This document shows, piece by piece, positions 8,306 to 15,282 of a stretch of DNA of 15,282 bases. A model generated the notes under the pieces. That model was not told the origin of the DNA, did not search any database, and worked only from the letters and a program-made list of their open reading frames with translations. The DNA is taken from NCBI GenBank assembly GCA_030830725.1, contig JAURMN010000015.1, forward strand, positions 1 to 15,282, read 5' to 3'. Position numbers and translations under genes: made by a program. The stretch is from Balneolales bacterium (GTDB lineage Bacteria; Bacteroidota; Rhodothermia; Balneolales; Balneolaceae). Position 1 is the first letter of the stretch; each line of letters begins with the position of its first letter.

Positions 8306-8878
8306 ATGGATCGTAACGAATTTGAAAACTCAATAAAGATCGATGCATTAGCACGGATATCGGTGGGAAAAGCGATCGTCTCAATCTTGGCCCTAAGTGC
8401 CGCTGCGTTGCTTTTATTGGTATGGATCTTGTATCTCAAGCCACCCCGTGTCGATCCAGGAAGCTGGGTCTATTCTTTGCCGGGATTGAATGCCACGTTA
8501 AACTCGATAAGCGCAATTTTGATCCTGCTAGGTTTTTTAGAAATCAAAAAGCGTGATTTCCGTAAACATATGAAGTTTATGCTGGGTGCCTTTGTAGCAT
8601 CGTCTCTGTTTTTGGTTAGTTATTTGGTGTATCACAACTCAGTGGGACATACGTCGTTTCCTGCAGAGGGATGGATTCGCCCTGTCTATTTTACCCTGCT
8701 AATCTCTCACATTATCTTGTCTGCTTTTGTGGTGCCTTTGGTGCTGACGAGTTATTATTTTGCATTTTCTGGCCGACTGGAAACCCATCGTAAAGTTTCA
8801 AAGTGGACATTTCCCATTTGGCTTTATGTGTCTGTGACCGGTGTGATAATCTATTTTGTGCTGAATGCGTTTGTGTAA
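8306..8878 (+). CDS. DUF420 family membrane protein (YozB/CtaM-like)
   Basis: This 190-residue protein fits the DUF420 family. Five hydrophobic segments are visible at about 22-44, 58-78, 91-110, 127-150 and 168-188. Family-type features are LPGLNATLN at 58-66, HMKFM at 88-92, a histidine at 110 (VYH), His135 in the fourth membrane segment and His161 near the start of the last one. The intramembrane histidines suggest haem or metal contact. From memory, a Gram-positive DUF420 protein named CtaM is needed for function of an aa3-type oxidase; a similar cytochrome-oxidase assembly role here is inference, supported by divergence from the ACIII operon. No Shine-Dalgarno precedes the ATG (the upstream stretch is T/C-rich). 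The start is chosen because it gives the expected family N-terminus. Confidence 0.85.
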   Translation: MDRNEFENSIKIDALARISVGKAIVSILALSAAALLLLVWILYLKPPRVDPGSWVYSLPGLNATLNSISAILILLGFLEIKKRDFRKHMKFMLGAFVASSLFLVSYLVYHNSVGHTSFPAEGWIRPVYFTLLISHIILSAFVVPLVLTSYYFAFSGRLETHRKVSKWTFPIWLYVSVTGVIIYFVLNAFV

Positions 8879-8939
8879 GGGAATCGATGATTGACTTTTT
8901 AGTTTAAGAGACAAGTAGTTGACAGACTCGTTTGATTTA

Positions 8940-8951
8940 ATCCAAATGGAT
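8940..8951. repeat. Short inverted repeat just before the UPF0173 start
   Basis: ATCCA-AA-TGGAT is a perfect 5-base inverted repeat with a 2-base centre, ending 7 bases before the ATG at 8959. It could be an operator or a chance palindrome. It occupies the place where a ribosome site would be expected, and no Shine-Dalgarno is present. Confidence 0.25.
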
Positions 8952-8958
8952 ACTCTAT

Positions 8959-9663
8959 ATGAAATCCGATACAGAAATTCGTTGGTTGGGGCATTCGGCG
9001 TTTTCGATGAAGCTACCTTCGGGGAAGCAGTTGTTGATTGATCCATTTTTATCGCAAAATCCGATGACGCCGGACTTGTATAAGCATCCGAAGCATGTGG
9101 ATGCGATTTTTTTGACGCACGGGCATGAGGATCATGTAGGCGATACGCTCGAAATTGCCAAGGAGACCGGGTGTAAGGTGTTTGGGCAGGTGGAATTGAT
9201 CGGGTTGTTGCGTAAGCATGGACTTTCGGATGCGGCAGCGGTGGGTTTTAACAAAGGTGGGACAGTGACATTTGATGATGTGTCGGTGACGATGGTGCAT
9301 GCGCAACATTCGTCTTCGTATGCCGGTGAATATGCTGGAGAGGCAGCTGGATTGGTCTTTAAGGTGGAAAAGGATGTGACGTTTTACCACATGGGCGACA
9401 CGAATGCGTTCACCGATTTGGAGTGGATTGGGGAGTTTTATCAGCCCGATGTGGTGGCGGTGCCGATCGGGGATTTTTACACGATGGGCCCTGTGGAGGC
9501 GGCTTTGGCGGTGGAGTTATTGAACCCGGCGCGCGTGACACCAATCCATTATGGTACGTTTCCGGTGCTCACAGGCGATCCGACAGAGTTTAAAACGCTG
9601 GTGGAGCGGGATACGGATGCCGTGGTGGTTGTGCCGAAGCCTGGCGAGCTGGTTAAGGTTTAA
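8959..9663 (+). CDS. UPF0173 metal-dependent hydrolase (metallo-beta-lactamase fold)
   Basis: This 234-residue protein matches the UPF0173 (YtkL-like) family of small metallo-beta-lactamase-fold hydrolases, whose physiological substrate is not established. The N-terminal IRWLGHSAF (7-15) and LIDPFLS (26-32) are family landmarks. The zinc-binding motif THGHEDH spans 53-59 (His54, His56, Asp58, His59). Further likely ligands are His117 in HAQHSSS, Asp147 in YHMGDTN, and His197 in TPIHYGTFP. Length is normal for the family and no signal peptide is seen, so it is cytoplasmic. The gene follows the DUF420 gene after 80 bases and its stop overlaps that of the convergent gamma-glutamyltransferase gene. 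The coding strand is markedly richer in G than C, unlike its neighbours. Confidence 0.9.
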   Translation: MKSDTEIRWLGHSAFSMKLPSGKQLLIDPFLSQNPMTPDLYKHPKHVDAIFLTHGHEDHVGDTLEIAKETGCKVFGQVELIGLLRKHGLSDAAAVGFNKGGTVTFDDVSVTMVHAQHSSSYAGEYAGEAAGLVFKVEKDVTFYHMGDTNAFTDLEWIGEFYQPDVVAVPIGDFYTMGPVEAALAVELLNPARVTPIHYGTFPVLTGDPTEFKTLVERDTDAVVVVPKPGELVKV

Positions 9664-11411
9664 TACCCTGCAGTATATCCGTCACCGCGAGTGTCAGGCG
9701 CTCCGTGCAGGAGGCCATTTTCATCTACCACAATCATATGAACTCTCGCCAGCGCTCCCCGTTGCACCAAGGTATGTCCATAGAACTCGAGCAGGGCACG
9801 GGTATCTGGCGAGTGGCCATATTTCTCCACAATCAGTACATCAGGCTTCCATTGATGATGCACCCGTGGGGCAGCGATCGCTTCTTGAGCATTCATTCCG
9901 AACATCAAGGCATTAATTGTGGATTGAAAAACGGCGGTAATAATGGTCGGTCCGCCTGCACCACCGTTCACTAACATGGGTTTGCCATCTTTGGCCACCA
10001 CAATCGGCGTCATACTGCTGAGCATCCGCTTTCCGGGCTGAATCGCGTTTGCCTCGGCACCAACGAGTCCATACATATTTGGAGTACCAGGCTTGATGGA
10101 GAAGTCATCCATTTCGTTGTTGAGCAAGAAACCTGCGCCACTTACCGTGACTCTGTTACCAAAAGAGCCGTTTAGCGTGGTGTTAATGGCCACGGCGTTG
10201 CCTTCGGAATCGATGATCGAGAAGTGTGTGGTTTCCGTAGACTCCTGAACCGGTGTGAAGTCTCCGTGCTCGAATTCGGTCGAAGGAAGATGACGTCGCG
10301 GATTGAAATTGGCGATTCGTGACGCATTATACGCCGGATCCATCAGCTGCTCGATTGGAACCGGGTAGAAATCGGGATCTCCAAGGTGATAGGCTCGGTC
10401 TGCGAACGCCCGTGTCATGATTTCAGCATAAATATGAGCCATTTTAGCCGATTGTGGATCGGATTGGGCCAACGCTTCAGGGTTGAGTTGGTCGAGCATT
10501 TGAAGCATTTGAGCAAAGGCAATTCCTCCGCTGCTTGGTGGGCCCATCATCCAGAAATCATATCCCATAAATTCGGTGTGAATGGCTTCACGCCATGAGC
10601 TGCGATACTCTGCGAGGTCTTTGGCTGTCATAATACCATTGCCGCGTTTCATTTCTTCGACGATGAGAGCAGCAGTTTCTCCTGCATAAAACCCGTCCCG
10701 GCCAAATTTCGCAATGCGTTCCAAAGTGCGAGCTAAATCTTCCTGTTTGAACAGATCTCCTCGCTTCCAGGGTCTTCCAACTGGGTGGAGATAAATATCC
10801 GAGGAGCCTTGGAACTTGGCAAAGTCTTCTGCTGCATAATTCATGGATTCGGCTTGCGAAAAGGAGAGTTCGTATCCCTCACGGGCCAGGCGAATGGCGG
10901 GTTCAAGTACGGTTTCGAGGGGAAGACGTCCAAATCGCTCAAGGGCGCGCACCATTCCGTCAACGGTTCCGGGAACTCCGGCAGCTTTGTGCCCCAGTAT
11001 CGATTCGCCTTCGATCACTTCCTGATTGCGGTCCAAATACATGTCTCTGCTGGAGGATGCGGGTGCTGTTTCCCGAAAATCAAGTGTGTAGACGTTGCCG
11101 TCCTTGTCATGATAGACCATGAATCCGCCACCGCCGATGTTTCCGGCACGGGGCAAGGTCACGGCGAGTGCAAATTGTACACCAACAGCGGCATCAACCG
11201 CATTTCCGCCTTTTTTGAGAATCTCCAGACCAACTTCAGATGCCAGTCGGTCAGCGGAGACGACAACCCCGTTCTCGAAGCTTTCGCTGTCGAGGCCTTG
11301 AGCGAATAGAGGGGTGCTGATGAATGATGTGAAGAGAAGCGCGATGATTGCGAAATCATTCGGGAATCTGAATCGGTGTTTTTTACACATTGAGTGGATA
11401 TTCAATAACAT
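9660..11411 (-). CDS. ggt: Gamma-glutamyltransferase (glutathione hydrolase), exported
   Basis: This 583-residue precursor is an N-terminal-nucleophile hydrolase that cleaves the gamma-glutamyl bond of glutathione and related compounds, or transfers the glutamyl group to acceptors. A signal peptide is visible (hydrophobic about 20-35) with probable cleavage after LFA at 35-37. The large subunit shows GNIGGGGFM (90-98) and Arg113 in DFRETAP. Self-cleavage should occur before Thr394 (TTHFS), the catalytic nucleophile of the small subunit. The lid loop NNEMDDFS (431-438), substrate residues RMLSSM (462-467) and the NGGAGGP turn (482-488) are all present, so it should be active. An in-frame ATG at codon 8 (11390) is an alternative start; neither has a good Shine-Dalgarno. 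It is separated by 101 bases from xerD upstream and probably has its own promoter. Confidence 0.95.
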   Translation of the reverse strand: MLLNIHSMCKKHRFRFPNDFAIIALLFTSFISTPLFAQGLDSESFENGVVVSADRLASEVGLEILKKGGNAVDAAVGVQFALAVTLPRAGNIGGGGFMVYHDKDGNVYTLDFRETAPASSSRDMYLDRNQEVIEGESILGHKAAGVPGTVDGMVRALERFGRLPLETVLEPAIRLAREGYELSFSQAESMNYAAEDFAKFQGSSDIYLHPVGRPWKRGDLFKQEDLARTLERIAKFGRDGFYAGETAALIVEEMKRGNGIMTAKDLAEYRSSWREAIHTEFMGYDFWMMGPPSSGGIAFAQMLQMLDQLNPEALAQSDPQSAKMAHIYAEIMTRAFADRAYHLGDPDFYPVPIEQLMDPAYNASRIANFNPRRHLPSTEFEHGDFTPVQESTETTHFSIIDSEGNAVAINTTLNGSFGNRVTVSGAGFLLNNEMDDFSIKPGTPNMYGLVGAEANAIQPGKRMLSSMTPIVVAKDGKPMLVNGGAGGPTIITAVFQSTINALMFGMNAQEAIAAPRVHHQWKPDVLIVEKYGHSPDTRALLEFYGHTLVQRGALARVHMIVVDENGLLHGAPDTRGDGYTAGY

Positions 11412-11512
11412 GTGATCTAGCTCAATAGGTTATGGTATCTACGGAATGTACAAATCTTCTTCTTTATCGCATTCATCCACTCACGCCTGTTTGAAACTCC
11501 TTGCGAAACCTT

Positions 11513-12457
11513 TCAAGCCCTAGGATGAAATTCTTTGTGCACTTGATGTAGAAGCGTTCGATCCACGTGGGTATAGATTTCCGTGGTTAGAATCGAAACG
11601 TGCCCCAACATCTCTTGAACGGAACGTAAATCGGCCCCACCTTCCAACAGATGTGTCGCAAAGGAGTGACGAAAAATATGGGGATAGACATTTTTGGTAA
11701 TTCCCGCCTCACGGGCATATTGCTGCACGATATTCCAAATGCTCATGCGAGACAGGGGGGTGCCTCTGCGATTGAGAAACACGCGATTCCCGGTTCTCTC
11801 AGACTGTTTGTGGCCCAGTTTAGGATCTTTAATCGCCGCATGAAATGGCCGAATTTTTGTCTGATACTGCTCGATTGCTTCCATCGCCATTTCTCCCATA
11901 GGAATGAGGCGTTCTTTGTTACCTTTTCCAATTACGCGAACAAACCCGATATCAAAATGGAGTTGATTTTGCTGTAATCCGGTAAGCTCGCTTACGCGCA
12001 TTCCCGTGCCATAGAGTGTTTCCAGGATGGCTTTATCTCGAATGCCTTGTTCACTGTCCGTATCGGGGCAATCCAGCATTCTGACAACTTCTTCCACCGT
12101 AAGGACTTCAGGCAGTTTTCGAGTCTTTTTGGGTAAGGTAATGTGTTGAGCCGGGTTGGCATCCGTGAATTTCTCAACGACCAAAAATTGATGAAATCCG
12201 CGAATAGACGAAATATTTCGTGCAATCGATCCGGGGGAGAGTTCCATGGCAACGAGCTCCTGTAAATACCCCTCGATATGCTGGATAGCAATTCCAGACA
12301 GATCCCGCAACCCAAAAATCTGGTGCACATACTCCAGATATCGATGTAAATCGTGGTGGTACCCTTCGATGGAGTTTTCAGAGAGACCCTTCTCGGAGCG
12401 AATAAACAGCATGTATCGCTTCAGAGCGGATTCAAATGGATTTTTCGGAGCTTCCAT
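11513..12457 (-). CDS. xerD: XerC/XerD-type tyrosine recombinase
   Basis: This 314-residue site-specific recombinase probably resolves chromosome dimers at dif with a partner Xer protein before cell division. The N-terminal core-binding domain (about 8-95) shows ERG-like SEKGLSENSIEGY. The catalytic domain has all expected residues: Arg154 (TGMRVSE), Lys178 (GKGNKERLIP), His260 and Arg263 (PHIFRHSFATHL), His286 (MLGH) and the nucleophile Tyr295 (IYTH). It is a little longer than the usual roughly 295-300 residues, apparently because of an insert around 203-223 (after KIRPF). The start overlaps the end of the upstream 7TM-HD gene by 26 bases; a later start at codon 16 would cut into the binding domain, so the first ATG is preferred. 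XerD rather than XerC is my best call but not certain, as the partner gene is not in view. Confidence 0.9.
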   Translation of the reverse strand: MEAPKNPFESALKRYMLFIRSEKGLSENSIEGYHHDLHRYLEYVHQIFGLRDLSGIAIQHIEGYLQELVAMELSPGSIARNISSIRGFHQFLVVEKFTDANPAQHITLPKKTRKLPEVLTVEEVVRMLDCPDTDSEQGIRDKAILETLYGTGMRVSELTGLQQNQLHFDIGFVRVIGKGNKERLIPMGEMAMEAIEQYQTKIRPFHAAIKDPKLGHKQSERTGNRVFLNRRGTPLSRMSIWNIVQQYAREAGITKNVYPHIFRHSFATHLLEGGADLRSVQEMLGHVSILTTEIYTHVDRTLLHQVHKEFHPRA

Positions 12458-14672
12458 TTGGGTATTCGATCCTGGAATGATAAATCCCGGACAGGGTCTT
12501 TAAGAACGAGGCCTTGATAAGTCCCATGTCCCGATAGGTCAGGGGACATTCTTGCAGCTGCTGATCGTCCGTAATATTGTTGAACAGCTTTTCTGTAAGC
12601 TCCTTCAGCTTTTCGGGTGTTTGCTTGGGAAGCGATCTGGATGCGGCTTCTATGGTATCCGCCAGCATCAAAATACCTTCTTCCCGAGTGGCAGGTTTTG
12701 GTCCCGGATAGCGATAATCCTTTTCAGTCACCGAATCCGGTGAGGTTTTTTCATCGATTTGCTGTTGAGCTTTCGCATAAAAATAGCGAATCAGCGAGGT
12801 CCCGTGATGGGTAAGGATAAAGCGGATAATTTGTTCGTGTAATTTATACTCTTTTGCGATTTCAACACCTTGTTTGACGTGATCCCGAATCACCATACGG
12901 CTCAGATTTGGCTTGATTTGGTCATGTTGGTTAGCCGCAACCTGATTCTCGATGAAAAACTGAGGCTTATCCATCTTACCGATATCATGATATAGACCGC
13001 CTACTCGGCAAAGAAGGGGATTGGCACCAATGGCTGTTGCCGCTCCTTCGGCCAGACGTGCGACCTGAACACTATGATGGAATGTTCCGGGGGTTTCATC
13101 CATCAAACGTTTGAGCAAGGGATGATTGGTATCCGCTAATTCCAGAAGGGTAAAAGAGGTGAGATTCCCGAAGAGTTTTTCAAAGAACAGAATAAGCGGA
13201 TAGGTAATCAAAATCAGGATGGCATTGATCACGATAGGCCCGATCTGGCTGATTAGTGCCTCCCATCCACTATACCGTGAGAGGGCAAATCCGGCTGTTA
13301 CAGCCAGATAAGCGAAAAGAATCAGAATCGGAGCTGTTACGAAAAATCGATTCCGATTCGTCAAGTCACGCGCCGCAAGCATCCCCACGTATCCGGCTAC
13401 GAATGTGGCTGCGGCAAATTCAAAGGAGTTTCCATGGATCATTCCCGATAAAATGGCCAGGATCACCGCGGAGAGAATCCCGATACGATCATTGGTAAGA
13501 ATGGTAAGCAGGATCGGGGCAATAGCCAATGGAATGACATACTCGGACACTCCCTCAAGCGAATAAATAAATCGGTTAAGCAAAATGAACATGGCCAGAG
13601 TGAGTAGAATCTGGCCGATCCAGCGAGGATTTAAAAAAGTGTCTCTGAAATAGACAAACAAATAGTAAAGAAACACTGCGATGACGATCAAAACCAGCAT
13701 CGCATCACCCGAAAAGCGAAGCCATCGCTCTGTTGTGGAGGTTCGATCTGTACGGGCATCGGCATAGCTCTCCAGAAGGGTGGATTTTTCTCGTGTGACA
13801 ATATCTCCACGACGAATGATTACCTGCCCTTGTGCTATGGCGCCCTTTGTTTCAGAAAGAACAGATAAAGCATTTACGAGCTGTTCTTGTGTATCCTCTT
13901 CGCTGTAATTCCAGTTTGGAAATAAGATCCCGCTGAGTAGCTCCTGACCCAGATTCGCGCGCTCCAGTGAGTAATTTTCACTAAGCAGAAGTCCGATGTG
14001 GGTGATGGCCTCGTCCTGATCCCGAACATTTGCCTTACTGACCGTTCTTTGAGTTCGATCACGCGTGTTACGCAGGGTGAGTTGTGCCTGTTCAACCGCA
14101 TTTTTGGACACATCGATAATGCCACTCTCTTCTACTTGTTCAATCAGCGAAAGAAGTTCGGACGGAATGGCGGATAACCCGGAACGGAGCAGTATTGCCC
14201 AGGATTCGTCAGATAAGGGTACTGAAAAGTTCTCCCGGGCAGAGATGTATTGTAAACTGTCTGCTACAGCATTTAGAGGGCTGGATTCTTTGGTCATCTG
14301 CCAGGTCTCATAGAGAGCCAAAACTCCAGAAAGCCCCCCTTTTAACTCCTGAAAGCTGGTTTCTGTGAGTAAGATTACATCAGAATTCACACGAAAAACG
14401 GGAATATTTTGTCTGCGTATGAGTTCACGTTCTTCAGCAATTTCCTGATCCGTTTTACGGATGGCAAAGGTAAAATCGGCGGTCAGATCATCATTTCGCC
14501 AAGGTTCCTGAAGCGTATAGTCCGGAATAACCTGAAAAGAATTAGCCGGAAGAGAAGCGATAGCCAGGATCACAAATCCTACCATCCACAGAATACTGAA
14601 CACAGCCTGTGTTTGAGACGGATTTTTTAGGTTTTTTTTCCCAATACTGGGTTTATTTGGAGTCGATTTCAT
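12432..14672 (-). CDS. pgpH: 7TM-HD family membrane phosphodiesterase (PgpH-like, probable c-di-AMP hydrolase)
   Basis: This 746-residue protein has the PgpH/YqfF architecture. A first membrane segment (about 25-45) is followed by a large extracytoplasmic 7TMR-HDED sensor domain (about 48-320, ending with QGQVIIRRGDIVT). Seven membrane segments follow, at about 323-341, 351-369, 376-393, 396-412, 416-432, 445-465 and 474-497. The cytoplasmic HD phosphohydrolase domain is at about 510-735. Metal-binding residues are visible: His533 (FHHSVQVA), His562-Asp563 (YHDIGK), His598 (IRDHVK), His622-His623 (THHGT) and Asp672 (LADTIEAASR). Studied family members hydrolyse cyclic-di-AMP to pApA, so control of c-di-AMP is the likely role. 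The signal sensed is unknown. The gene starts 3 bases after the ligA stop and overlaps xerD, so the three are probably one operon. Confidence 0.93.
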   Translation of the reverse strand: MKSTPNKPSIGKKNLKNPSQTQAVFSILWMVGFVILAIASLPANSFQVIPDYTLQEPWRNDDLTADFTFAIRKTDQEIAEERELIRRQNIPVFRVNSDVILLTETSFQELKGGLSGVLALYETWQMTKESSPLNAVADSLQYISARENFSVPLSDESWAILLRSGLSAIPSELLSLIEQVEESGIIDVSKNAVEQAQLTLRNTRDRTQRTVSKANVRDQDEAITHIGLLLSENYSLERANLGQELLSGILFPNWNYSEEDTQEQLVNALSVLSETKGAIAQGQVIIRRGDIVTREKSTLLESYADARTDRTSTTERWLRFSGDAMLVLIVIAVFLYYLFVYFRDTFLNPRWIGQILLTLAMFILLNRFIYSLEGVSEYVIPLAIAPILLTILTNDRIGILSAVILAILSGMIHGNSFEFAAATFVAGYVGMLAARDLTNRNRFFVTAPILILFAYLAVTAGFALSRYSGWEALISQIGPIVINAILILITYPLILFFEKLFGNLTSFTLLELADTNHPLLKRLMDETPGTFHHSVQVARLAEGAATAIGANPLLCRVGGLYHDIGKMDKPQFFIENQVAANQHDQIKPNLSRMVIRDHVKQGVEIAKEYKLHEQIIRFILTHHGTSLIRYFYAKAQQQIDEKTSPDSVTEKDYRYPGPKPATREEGILMLADTIEAASRSLPKQTPEKLKELTEKLFNNITDDQQLQECPLTYRDMGLIKASFLKTLSGIYHSRIEYPNGSSEKSI

Positions 14673-14675
14673 GGG

Positions 14676-15282
14676 TTATTGCACCATTTTGATCAGGTCT
14701 TCTTGTGAAAGTACGGGAATTTCAAGTTTTTTTGCCTTTTCCAGTTTGGATCCGGCTTCCTCACCAGCTACGACGTATGACGTTTTTTTACTAACCGACC
14801 CAGATACCTTCCCACCATGAGATTCGATCAGATCCGTGGCTTCCTGTCGGCTCATTTCGGGTAGGGTACCCGTTAAAACAAACGTCTTGCCTTCTAAGAT
14901 ATTGGACGTAGAGGCCCTAGCCTGCTGCTCATATTGAAGACCATGTTGCCCCAGTTGTTCAACAAGTCGTTGATTTTTGGGATTGGAGAAAAATGCGATA
15001 ACAGATTCAGCGATTTTAGGACCGATAGCGTCAATTTCGGTGAGAGACTCCAAGGTGGCATTTTCGAGTGCGTCCATGCTTTTGAGCGCTCCGGCAAGAT
15101 CGCGGGCCACAGTTTTACCCACAAATCGTATTCCCAGAGCATAGATCACGCGTTCAAAAGGTTGAGTCTTTGAGGCGTTGATGGCGCGAATCAGGTTAGC
15201 CGCTGACTTTTCGGCCATTCGCTCGAGCGGAAGAAGTTGCTCTCGAGTGAGGGTATAAAGATCGGCAAAGGTTGTCACAAGA
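14676..15282 (-). CDS. ligA: NAD-dependent DNA ligase LigA, C-terminal part (5' end beyond the window)
   Basis: About 202 codons are visible and the frame stays open to the right edge, so this is the C-terminus of a ligase of roughly 670 residues, not a separate gene. A GTG at 15278 is internal: the codons before it continue the ligase sequence. LigA seals nicks in DNA during replication and repair, using NAD. Counting from that GTG, the helix-hairpin-helix region spans about 5-98, with ADLYTLTREQLLPLERM, KSAANLIRAI, ALGIRFVGKTVA and IDAIGPKIAESV. A BRCT domain follows at about 125-200, with GKTFVLTGTLPEMSRQEA, KVSGSVSKKTSYVVAGE and GSKLEKAKKL. The adenylation, OB and zinc-finger parts lie outside the window. 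It is first in an apparent ligA-pgpH-xerD unit. Confidence 0.97.
   Translation of the reverse strand, partial: LVTTFADLYTLTREQLLPLERMAEKSAANLIRAINASKTQPFERVIYALGIRFVGKTVARDLAGALKSMDALENATLESLTEIDAIGPKIAESVIAFFSNPKNQRLVEQLGQHGLQYEQQARASTSNILEGKTFVLTGTLPEMSRQEATDLIESHGGKVSGSVSKKTSYVVAGEEAGSKLEKAKKLEIPVLSQEDLIKMVQ

Noticed and set aside
8882..8900. Possible terminator after the DUF420 gene (AATC-GAT-GATT followed by a T run).
   Set aside because: A 4-base AT-rich stem with a 3-base loop is too weak to be a terminator.
8919..8924. TTGACA, a perfect -35-like hexamer upstream of the UPF0173 gene.
   Set aside because: No -10-like hexamer occurs 16-18 bases downstream; the nearest candidate (GATACT) is 24 bases away.
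11491..11516. Inverted repeat TTGAAA / TTTCAA around the xerD stop, considered as a terminator.
   Set aside because: Six-base AT-rich arms with a 14-base loop, overlapping the stop codon and without a T run on the transcribed strand.
11513..12457. Recombinase considered as an integrase of a mobile element.
   Set aside because: Full Xer-type catalytic set and size, no attachment-site repeats, no tRNA gene and no cargo genes; the neighbours are housekeeping genes in an operon with it.
1..15282. Search by eye for CRISPR arrays, long tandem repeats, tRNA or rRNA genes, IS ends and defence genes.
   Set aside because: Nothing convincing was seen on either strand; coding density is high and all longer genes belong to known families.

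Overview
The window looks like a chromosomal segment from an aerobic, menaquinol-respiring bacterium of the Bacteroidota-related (FCB) group. A Balneolota or Rhodothermota member is my best guess. The evidence is a complete-looking alternative complex III (ACIII) operon in the order actABCDEF, subunit sequences of the FCB type, mid-range base composition, and gene starts that mostly lack a Shine-Dalgarno sequence. The taxonomic call is inference; a protein search with ActB or LigA would settle it.

Layout. Positions 1-7999 (minus strand) hold one tightly packed operon, read from ActA at the right to ActF at the left edge: pentaheme cytochrome ActA, Fe-S/molybdopterin-like ActB, NrfD-like ActC, DUF3341 protein ActD, lipoprotein cytochrome ActE, and ActF, which is cut by the window edge. 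Together they form a quinol:cytochrome c oxidoreductase that replaces the bc1 complex. ActE here carries two CXXCH haem motifs rather than one; its extra C-terminal domain resembles the cytochrome c tail of caa3-oxidase subunit II. An AT-rich 306-base region (8000-8305) separates this operon from a divergent DUF420 membrane protein gene. It contains a candidate promoter for the operon and a small inverted repeat.

Positions 8306-9663 (plus strand) carry the DUF420 protein and a UPF0173 metallo-beta-lactamase-fold hydrolase. The hydrolase meets the convergent gamma-glutamyltransferase gene (9660-11411, minus) with overlapping stop codons.

Positions 11513-15282 (minus strand) form a second compact cluster, in transcription order ligA (NAD-dependent DNA ligase, C-terminal part only), a 7TM-HD family probable cyclic-di-AMP phosphodiesterase, and a XerC/XerD-type tyrosine recombinase. 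The genes are 3 bases apart and then overlap by 26 bases, so they are probably co-transcribed. It is housekeeping DNA replication, repair and signalling.

I see no tRNA, rRNA, CRISPR array, insertion sequence, phage gene or defence system. The parts most worth a second look are the two-haem ActE, the regulatory region upstream of actA, and the biased base composition of the UPF0173 gene. I do not find a clearly undescribed system here.
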